From: JBOHRN01 sp050732775
GTDB lineage: Bacteria > Gemmatimonadota > Gemmatimonadetes > Longimicrobiales > Longimicrobiaceae
Length of the DNA: 12,338 nucleotides
Direction of reading: 5' to 3'
Assembly: GCA_050732775.1 (NCBI GenBank)
Contig: JBOHRN010000003.1
Span: forward strand, 1-12,338
The position numbers and the translations under genes were made by a program. This document shows positions 7,452 to 12,338 of the stretch, in pieces. How positions within the stretch are numbered: the first letter of the stretch is position 1; each line of letters begins with the position of its first letter. The notes beneath the pieces are model-generated. The model ran no database searches. It was given only the letters and a program-made list of their open reading frames with translations, and was not told the origin of the DNA.

Positions 7452-8291
7452 TCAACCCCGCCCCCCGTATTCGTAACCCCCTGCCGACGGCGCGGGCTCG
7501 TCGGGGTCGGCGGGGTCCTCGGCGGGGAGCGGCCTAGTGGGCCGGGTAAAGTGCTTGGGCCCGGGCCTGTTCCAGCTCCCGACCAAGCTCTCGCGCGTGA
7601 GCACCAGCGCGTCTTCGGGGTCGCTCTCCAAGAGCTCGAGCAGCGAGGTCTGATCCCGCGAGGCGGCCGGTACCTGGTGGCAACGGCGGCAGCGCGCCTG
7701 GTAGCTCTCGGCGCCCCCCACCTGGATGGTGGGAGCTTCGGCCGGGGCCGGCAGTCCATTCACCAGCCGCTGATTACGGGTGGCGGTGTCGCCGCAGCAG
7801 ACGCAGATGGCGTGGAGCTTGTCAACCGTCTCGGCGATGGCCATGAGCCCGGCCATCGGCCCGAAGGGCCGCCCCCGGAAGTCCATGTCGGTACCGGCCA
7901 CGATCACCCGTGCTCCCCGGTCCGCCAGGGCCGTGACCAGGTCTATGACAGCGTCGTCCAGAAACTGGCTTTCGTCGATGGCGAACACCTCGGTGTCCGC
8001 TCTGGCGGCGCGCGCCACCTCCAGAGACGAGCGCGCCGGCAGCGCCCGCACCCCGCTCCCGTCGTGAGAGGTGATGCTGCCCACGCTCGCGTAGCGGTCG
8101 TCCAGCGACGACTTAAAGAGTTGGACCCGCTTCTTGGCGATCAGGGCGCGTCGTATCCGGCGGATCAGCTCTTCAGACTTGCCGCTAAACATCACGCCGG
8201 TAATTACCTCGACCCAGCCGCGGTCTTCTCCGTGGTAGAGGGCTACGTCGCGCACGTCTCGGTGATAGTTGAGTGAAAGGTGGCCGAGCAT
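7452..8291 (-). CDS. tdk: Thymidine kinase (type II, TK1-like) with long C-terminal tail
   Basis: Phosphorylates thymidine to dTMP in pyrimidine salvage. Walker A is GVMFSGKS (32-39), the Walker B/catalytic loop is DESQF (106-110, catalytic E107), and a structural zinc site is formed by C163/C166 (CVCC) and C201/C204 (CRRCH). The lasso loop around Y197 (GGAESYQARC) is intact. GWVEVITGVMFSGKSEELIRRIRR closely matches the normal N-terminus, which makes the first 24 residues an extension. After CRRCH the usual protein ends within about ten residues, but here 75 follow, rich in Pro, Asp and Glu (LLELLESDPEDALVLTRESL, then a proline-rich end GGYEYGGRG). The start at 8291 (ATG) lacks a ribosome binding site; a GTG 12 codons further in (8255) is an alternative. 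It is the only - strand gene here and is divergent from the lipoprotein block. Confidence 0.95.
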   Translation of the reverse strand: MLGHLSLNYHRDVRDVALYHGEDRGWVEVITGVMFSGKSEELIRRIRRALIAKKRVQLFKSSLDDRYASVGSITSHDGSGVRALPARSSLEVARAARADTEVFAIDESQFLDDAVIDLVTALADRGARVIVAGTDMDFRGRPFGPMAGLMAIAETVDKLHAICVCCGDTATRNQRLVNGLPAPAEAPTIQVGGAESYQARCRRCHQVPAASRDQTSLLELLESDPEDALVLTRESLVGSWNRPGPKHFTRPTRPLPAEDPADPDEPAPSAGGYEYGGRG

Positions 8292-8294
8292 GAA

Positions 8295-8324
8295 ATGATA
8301 CCCGTTTACCCGCCCGCTTCACAA
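8295..8324 (-). promoter_or_regulatory. Possible tdk promoter
   Basis: On the - strand, TTGTGA (8319-8324) and TATCAT (8295-8300, one mismatch from TATAAT) are 18 bases apart. The -10 box ends only three bases before the ATG at 8291, so a start of transcription at normal distance would fall at or past that ATG. Either tdk begins at the downstream GTG (8255) or this is not the promoter used. Confidence 0.35.
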
Positions 8325-8420
8325 GCGCCCTTGGCGCCCCCGGCTCCTCGGCGCCGCGAGTCTCGTTGAAAACCATGGCATCAGCCTGAACACAAGAAAC
8401 CATTACCCGCACAGGCTCCC

Positions 8421-8449
8421 TTGACAGATCGGCTAGGGGGGCGTACCCT
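8421..8449 (+). promoter_or_regulatory. Predicted promoter of the lipoprotein-lipase block
   Basis: A perfect -35 box TTGACA (8421-8426) is followed after exactly 17 bases by TACCCT (8444-8449), which keeps the first, second and last consensus positions of the -10 box. Transcription would start near 8456, giving a leader of about 120 bases before the ATG at 8579. In that leader a 20-codon ORF (8483-8545, ATG, no ribosome binding site) is visible but unsupported. Confidence 0.5.
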
Positions 8450-8565
8450 GTAAAAGAGCTTGCTTTTGGCTGAACCGGCCCCATGCGCCGAGAAAAGCTC
8501 CCAGGTAGCACAGGCAGTTCAGATCGGTGTGGTTCCGTGTTGTGATTGTCGAACACTTCACAAGC

Positions 8566-8572
8566 AAAGGAG
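8566..8572 (+). promoter_or_regulatory. Strong ribosome binding site deciding the start at 8579
   Basis: AAAGGAG lies six bases before the ATG at 8579, the best Shine-Dalgarno sequence of this gene block. It argues that the ATG is the real start, although that ATG is not in frame with the lipoprotein that follows the poly-C run as the sequence is written. Confidence 0.75.
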
Positions 8573-8578
8573 TTCACC

Positions 8579-9542
8579 ATGTCGAGATGTACCCCCCCCC
8601 CCCGGAGCGGTCGCGCTCGTCGCGCTGATCGCACTCGCCGCCTGCTCGGATGCCGACCGCGCGGAGATAACCACCCCCGTCAGTCCCGAAATTGACAGCC
8701 CCTCAATGGTCCTTTACCCGGTCATAGACGATGGCCAGGCAACTTACTATGAGTATGAGACTACTCTTTCGGGGAGTGGCGGACTTCCTCCCGACTGGGA
8801 AAACTCTTCCGAACGCCACTCCATAACTCTGACAGAGATTTATCGGTGGTCCGATTACGAAGGCGTTTGGCACATCGACAATCAGTTTGCCACGGCGCAG
8901 TCGCCATTCGGCTCCACATATCCTCCACCAGCAGAAGTAGATGTAGAGCGTGGGTACAAACGGAAGAGCTCATTTACCGCCACGGCGCGGAATGGCAGCA
9001 CCTTGCAAGCCCCCGATTCCAGACCTCCTCTTGACTTGATCCCCGAGGGGTCTGCTCCCTCGTCCAACCGCGTAGCACTCACGCCACTGTTCCAATTATC
9101 CGCGGACACGGAGGCCCCCGCCGCCGCACGAAACGCTCCGACGTTCACCGCGGCGGAGCGCAGAGCGGCGCGCGCAGACCAGATGATCGTCACCCCGCGG
9201 GGAGCAGCCCGCGCGTTGGACCGGCTCAATGCCCAATTCGCGGCCGCACCCGAGAGTACGAGCGGTGGGCTGGAATTTCGAAAAAGGGAAAAGGACAGAG
9301 AGCTTCGGGTGAACTTCAACCCGGCGATCGGGGCCGTCACCCGAACCACGGTTTTGAAGGATAGAAAGAAGCAGATCGAAACCAGGCGCCGGTATCGGCG
9401 CGAAGGAGAGGGAAGTGACAAAGTTTGGGTTCTGACCTCGATCGAAACGACGATGTTCGACGAGAACGGAAAGCGGCAAAACGAGTTCGTGCAGGAAATC
9501 GGCAAAATCCAGGTCCAACAGTCGGGAGGCGACCATGAATGA
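8579..9542 (+). CDS. Lipoprotein of unknown function, out of frame at a poly-C run
   Basis: The long frame (8604-9542) encodes a lipoprotein: hydrophobic GAVALVALIALAAC with lipobox LAAC, then SDADRAE. It continues with a region rich in Tyr, Ser and Thr (YYEYETTLSGSGG, ITLTEIYRWSDYEGVWHIDNQFA), a linker rich in Pro and Ala, and a very basic C-terminal part (KREKDRELRVNF, LKDRKKQIETRRRYRRE) ending in predicted beta strands (VWVLTSIETTMFDENGKRQ). No family was recognised. The only well-supported start, ATG 8579 with AAAGGAG, is one base out of frame because of the 12-C run; 11 C would restore a signal peptide with Cys22. Without a frameshift, the frame could begin only at weak sites such as GTG 8529, which would give a 38-residue leader with no ribosome binding site. 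The stop overlaps the lipase start by eight bases, so translation of the two genes is probably coupled. Confidence 0.7.
8592..8603 (+). repeat. Homopolymer of 12 C, putative slippage (phase-variation) site
   Basis: Twelve consecutive C lie four complete codons after the ATG at 8579. With 12 C the ATG frame gives a 38-residue basic peptide ending at TGA 8693-8695. With 11 C (or 8 or 14) the same ATG reads straight into the lipobox and the long open frame. Long C or G runs in the 5' coding part of surface-protein genes are classic slipped-strand mispairing switches, but they are also frequent sites of sequencing error. Confidence 0.85.
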
Positions 9543-10779
9543 GCGCATTCGTCTCATGACACGTGCTGCGGGCTCGCGTTTTGCCGCAACGATGTGCGGC
9601 ATACTGGCGGCGCTAGCCACCGCTTCAGCCACCGCGGCGCAGGAGCAACCCGTCGAGTTCAATCACGGATTCTCCAACCAGGGTACGGCGTGGGTACCCA
9701 CCGCGAATTACCTGGAAGATCTGCTTCAAATTGACATTCGCACTCCGGAGACCACCTGGCACGCCAGCTTCGATGATCAAAGCGCCGAACTCCGGTCCGA
9801 TCTGAACGCATGGGGACGAAACTCGATCATCGGCCTCGCTCACAGTAATGGAGGACTGGTCGCACGCAATTACGTGCAGCGCAACGACTACAGCAGCCGG
9901 ATCGATCGCCTTGCCACCATCGGCACACCGCACCTGGGCGCGACAATCGCGGCCAACGTCATCAACGGACGGGTCTTCAACTACTTCGGTGGCATGGCGG
10001 CGTCCATCTTCGGCGCGCTAAGCTTTTACGAGGCGAATGATCCCGATTGGTACACGGACCCGGTGATCAGTTACGCCTTACAGTTCAGCTTCGGCGCCAT
10101 GCAGTATTTGGGCTATGCGCTCGCCTCCAATAGTTCACTGGTCGGACTCGGATTCGGCTATAGTCTTCCGGTGACGCAGCAAGATGTGCCCGGCTCCACC
10201 TTCCTGTCGCAGCTCAATTCCCCGGGAGGCCTAAATACGGAAAGCGCCATCCTTACCCGCAAGGTGGGAATCTCCACGCAGGTGATACCCAACTACGCGT
10301 TGCTCAGCGTGATCAGCAGCGATCCCGGCACCTGGGCGATCATACGCGTCATCGCGAAGTATGGGGCGCTGGCGCTCTATTTCCATTATCGAGAGCACCC
10401 GGATTATTGGCTTCAGGCACACGCCGGCGACTGGTTGACCGTGGCGTGGTACCTGCACCTGATGCCGGTCGCCTGGCACGATTTCATCGGCGCGGTGCAA
10501 GGCTTCGACGGGTTTAACGTTTACATCTATCCCAGCGACGGAATGATACCGCACTGGAGCACCGAATACCCCGACGCGTATCGCCAAATCAACATGGATC
10601 TGCCGACGTTCCACATCAGCCACACACAGCAGAAAGATCATCCCGCAGCACGTCAGGAGTTCAAGGACGTCCTCATCGGCGACTTCGATGTGTTACAGAG
10701 GACAGATGAGCCGCCGCCTGAACCGGAGCCGTGTGTACCTCCACCGGGCAAGTTCATCTGCGACCCCGAACCCTACTGA
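9535..10779 (+). CDS. Secreted alpha/beta-hydrolase, lipase/esterase type
   Basis: A 414-residue exported hydrolase. The signal peptide has a basic n-region, a hydrophobic core ending ATASATAA, and probable cleavage before Q36. The fold is recognisable from the oxyanion strand VEFNHGF (HG at 44-45), the nucleophile elbow AHSNGG with Ser104, the following GTPHLG (130-135) common in lipases, and the acid PSDGMIP with D335. The catalytic His is probably H360 or H363 (FHISH). The first glycine of GxSxG is alanine, as in Bacillus-type lipases (AHSMG). A hydrophobic stretch of about 80 residues (YFGGMAASIFGALSF to ALQFSFGAMQYLGYALAS) may form a lid or interfacial region. The C-terminal tail is Pro/Glu-rich with two cysteines (CVPPPGKFIC). 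The start is firm: GGAGG five bases before ATG. It overlaps the upstream lipoprotein frame by eight bases. Substrate class is not established. Confidence 0.85.
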   Translation: MNERIRLMTRAAGSRFAATMCGILAALATASATAAQEQPVEFNHGFSNQGTAWVPTANYLEDLLQIDIRTPETTWHASFDDQSAELRSDLNAWGRNSIIGLAHSNGGLVARNYVQRNDYSSRIDRLATIGTPHLGATIAANVINGRVFNYFGGMAASIFGALSFYEANDPDWYTDPVISYALQFSFGAMQYLGYALASNSSLVGLGFGYSLPVTQQDVPGSTFLSQLNSPGGLNTESAILTRKVGISTQVIPNYALLSVISSDPGTWAIIRVIAKYGALALYFHYREHPDYWLQAHAGDWLTVAWYLHLMPVAWHDFIGAVQGFDGFNVYIYPSDGMIPHWSTEYPDAYRQINMDLPTFHISHTQQKDHPAARQEFKDVLIGDFDVLQRTDEPPPEPEPCVPPPGKFICDPEPY

Positions 10780-10787
10780 GGCGATCA

Positions 10788-10819
10788 AGGCGGGGGTGAA
10801 CAAAACGGCACCCCCGCCT
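10788..10819 (+). other. Intergenic GC-rich hairpin without T-run
   Basis: An 11-bp perfect stem (10788-10798 with 10809-10819; core GGCGGGGGTG) encloses a ten-base A-rich loop. It lies eight bases after the lipase stop and eight bases before the ATG at 10828. No T-run follows on either strand, so it is not a typical intrinsic terminator. It may attenuate transcription, protect mRNA 3' ends, or limit ribosome access to the next gene. Confidence 0.6.
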
Positions 10820-10827
10820 CACCGAGA

Positions 10828-11991
10828 ATGCATATGAGTTGGAAACAATCCGAGACGGGGATCCTTTCACTTTGTGCGGCACTGGCTCTATTAGCTTGCG
10901 ATTCCATTGCGCCGCCACGAAACCCCGGTCCGCTCGAACCCTTGTGGACCCATGAGGACGGGGCGGGCTCACAAAGCCAACCCTATGCTGACGATCAACT
11001 GGCCGTCTTTATCACTGCGGAAGACCACCGGGTGGTGGCGTTGGACGCGAGATCCGGCGAGGTGGAGTGGGAGCGCACTCTGCCGAATGCTTTGCCTGGG
11101 TATCCACAGCCATTCGCCAATGTGGCTGCCTATGATGACCTCATTATCGTCCCCAACTGGAACCTTTACGCGCTGGATCGAGAGAGCGGTCGGATTCGCT
11201 GGCAGTTCGCATCGGAGGAGGCATATCCGTCGTCTGGTCCGCTAGCAGCGCAAAATGGACGTATCTACACCCCGGGATCCTACCGGAACCTGTATGCGGT
11301 GGACGCGCGCACCGGAAAACAACTCTGGCGCACCGACCTGGGCGAGCGACCCTTCGCCCCCGTGGTGGACGACGGCGTCGTGTACTTCGGAGCCCGCGGG
11401 CGCATCGATCCCTCAAAGAATGCCCTCGGCGAGGGGCATGTCTTCGCTTTGGATGCGGACGACGGCCGAATTCTTTGGAAGGTGCCCATACCCGACGCCC
11501 CGACGAAGGAGGGAACCGGCGGGGTGGTCGAGGCCGGAGCGCTCACCCCCGAACTCTTCATCATCGGCTCGCTGAACGGCACAGTCTACGGGATCGATCG
11601 CGAAAGCGGAGAGGTCCGCTGGACGCACCGGGCATACGAAACTTATACCTCAACGGCGCCCTATGAATCGGGGGTAGCGGTCATCGATGGCGTTGCGGTG
11701 GTTGCCAACCTCGCCGGGATGATCGAAGGGCTAGACGCCGAGACGGGAGAACTCCTCTGGCGTAATACCACCGGCGGGAGTTCGGTAACCGCCCGGATAG
11801 TTACCGATGGTACCTGCGCCTATCTTACCCTGGCGGGTATACTCTGCATCGATTCCACGGGCAAGCTCCGCTGGGATATCGGGGGGTTCTCCAACGGTGG
11901 CCCCAGCTATACCACTCCTCCCGCCATCGCGGCGGGCAGACTCTTCGCCGGAAGCTTCGACGGGTTCCACGCCCTGCAGCTTCCGCATTGA
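10828..11991 (+). CDS. Lipoprotein with PQQ-like beta-propeller (seven repeats)
   Basis: A 387-residue lipoprotein: signal peptide ending LLAC with Cys24, then a PQQ-enzyme-repeat beta-propeller. Seven copies of the A/L-x-D-x-x-[ST]-G-x-x-x-W motif can be read: VVALDARSGEVEW, LYALDRESGRIRW, LYAVDARTGKQLW, VFALDADDGRILW, VYGIDRESGEVRW, IEGLDAETGELLW and a shortened LCIDSTGKLRW. This is the arrangement of BamB and of non-catalytic PQQ-like propellers, which usually act as protein-interaction scaffolds; no quinoprotein active site was identified. It is not called bamB because the bamB neighbourhood (der, hisS) is absent and the loops are not conserved to my eye. Asp at +2 after the lipid cysteine would mean inner-membrane retention under E. 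coli Lol rules. The start is ATG 10828 or ATG 10834; neither has a strong ribosome binding site, and a hairpin precedes both. Confidence 0.88.
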   Translation: MHMSWKQSETGILSLCAALALLACDSIAPPRNPGPLEPLWTHEDGAGSQSQPYADDQLAVFITAEDHRVVALDARSGEVEWERTLPNALPGYPQPFANVAAYDDLIIVPNWNLYALDRESGRIRWQFASEEAYPSSGPLAAQNGRIYTPGSYRNLYAVDARTGKQLWRTDLGERPFAPVVDDGVVYFGARGRIDPSKNALGEGHVFALDADDGRILWKVPIPDAPTKEGTGGVVEAGALTPELFIIGSLNGTVYGIDRESGEVRWTHRAYETYTSTAPYESGVAVIDGVAVVANLAGMIEGLDAETGELLWRNTTGGSSVTARIVTDGTCAYLTLAGILCIDSTGKLRWDIGGFSNGGPSYTTPPAIAAGRLFAGSFDGFHALQLPH

Positions 11992-12011
11992 AGCGTACAC
12001 CGGGAAAAAAC

Positions 12012-12338
12012 ATGCGCGCAAGATACTTCGTTTTTGTAGCCCTGTTCGCTGTCACACTGCCCGCGGGAGCGTTCGCGCAGTGGCGTGAAGCGCCCTTGCT
12101 CCCGCCAGGACTCCCCCCCGGCGGACCAGCAATGACATCTATCACAAACCGATGGGATACAAGCATTCCGCACCCGATCGTCTCGGATGACTTTTGTGAC
12201 TACAGCCTGACCACACGGCTGTTGATCGGCGCGGGGGGTGGAGCGCTCGGCGGCGCCCTTGGCGGATGGCTTCTGTCGGTCCTCGCGCAGGCGGTATCGG
12301 GTGCCGGAAACAGCGAACCCATCCAATACCTTCGCACT
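12012..12338 (+). CDS. Exported protein with glycine-zipper membrane segment, 3' truncated by window end
   Basis: An open frame of 109 codons from ATG 12012 to the last base, with no stop, so the gene continues outside the window. The signal peptide is clear (MRARYFVFVALFAVTLPAG, then AFA before Q23). The mature start is proline-rich (REAPLLPPGLPPGGP). A long hydrophobic glycine-rich segment at residues 70-95 (LLIGAGGGALGGALGGW) has the GxxxG-type spacing of glycine-zipper membrane helices. One cysteine (C62) lies before it. The gene begins 20 bases after the propeller stop on the same strand, with only a weak purine stretch (GGGAAAAAA) upstream, so it is probably the fourth gene of the same block. 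Function unknown; membership in a glycine-zipper outer-membrane family is possible but cannot be judged from the part visible. Confidence 0.7.
   Translation, partial: MRARYFVFVALFAVTLPAGAFAQWREAPLLPPGLPPGGPAMTSITNRWDTSIPHPIVSDDFCDYSLTTRLLIGAGGGALGGALGGWLLSVLAQAVSGAGNSEPIQYLRT

Noticed and set aside
7551..8276. + strand frame of 241 codons opposite thymidine kinase
   Set aside because: tdk on the - strand is unmistakable by Walker A, DESQF and zinc cysteines.
8460..8603. TTG at 8460 as the start of the first lipoprotein
   Set aside because: It would give a 62-residue leader with no ribosome binding site, starting almost at the predicted transcription start. The AAAGGAG-ATG at 8579 is much stronger, even though out of frame.
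8579..9542. First lipoprotein as a lipase-specific foldase (Lif)
   Set aside because: Lif proteins are inner-membrane-anchored, helical, carry an RxxFDY(F/C)L(S/T)A motif and usually follow the lipase; none of these was seen.
1..12338. CRISPR arrays, insertion sequences, toxin-antitoxin pairs or phage genes
   Set aside because: Reading by eye found no spaced direct repeats, transposase or integrase motifs, or terminal inverted repeats. The tRNA at the left edge has no integrase next to it and no duplicated 3' end was seen.

Overview
The window is GC-rich bacterial DNA. It carries housekeeping genes (tRNA-Pro, recF, a DciA/DUF721 gene, gyrB, thymidine kinase) together with several secreted proteins: lipoproteins, a small outer-membrane barrel and a secreted lipase. 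Outer-membrane barrel proteins imply a diderm. The mix of a DciA-type helicase loader, high GC and many lipoproteins of the 'LAACSD' type would suit a Gemmatimonadota-like or similar soil/environmental lineage. That is inference from style, and no taxonomic marker was tested.

Layout. Bases 1-120 hold the 3' part of a tRNA-Pro(GGG) and its intrinsic terminator. Bases 160-7414 are a long co-directional run on the + strand: a methylguanine-DNA methyltransferase (ogt-like), recF, then a promoter that overlaps the recF stop, dciA-like DUF721, gyrB, a metzincin lipoprotein protease starting inside the gyrB stop (ATGA), an outer-membrane barrel starting immediately after the protease stop, a DinB-family protein, and a small coiled-coil protein that overlaps DinB by ATGA. 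dnaA and dnaN, often next to recF-gyrB, are not in the window. Thymidine kinase (tdk, with an unusual C-terminal tail) is on the - strand at 7452-8291, convergent with the run and divergent from what follows.

From about 8400 the character changes. Base composition is visibly less GC-rich, Shine-Dalgarno (SD) sequences become strong, and a second + strand block begins behind a TTGACA promoter. It encodes a lipoprotein of unknown function, a secreted alpha/beta-hydrolase lipase, a seven-repeat PQQ-type beta-propeller lipoprotein, and the start of a further exported glycine-zipper membrane protein that runs off the window. This looks like a cell-envelope or export cassette.

The most notable signal is a run of 12 C (8592-8603) just after the well-formed start (AAAGGAG, 6 nt, ATG at 8579) of the first gene of that block. 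As written, the ATG is out of frame with the lipoprotein. With 11 (or 8, or 14) C it would encode a lipoprotein signal peptide ending in ALAAC. This is either a slipped-strand on/off switch that also sits upstream of the translationally coupled lipase, or a homopolymer sequencing error. Read-level data are needed to separate the two.
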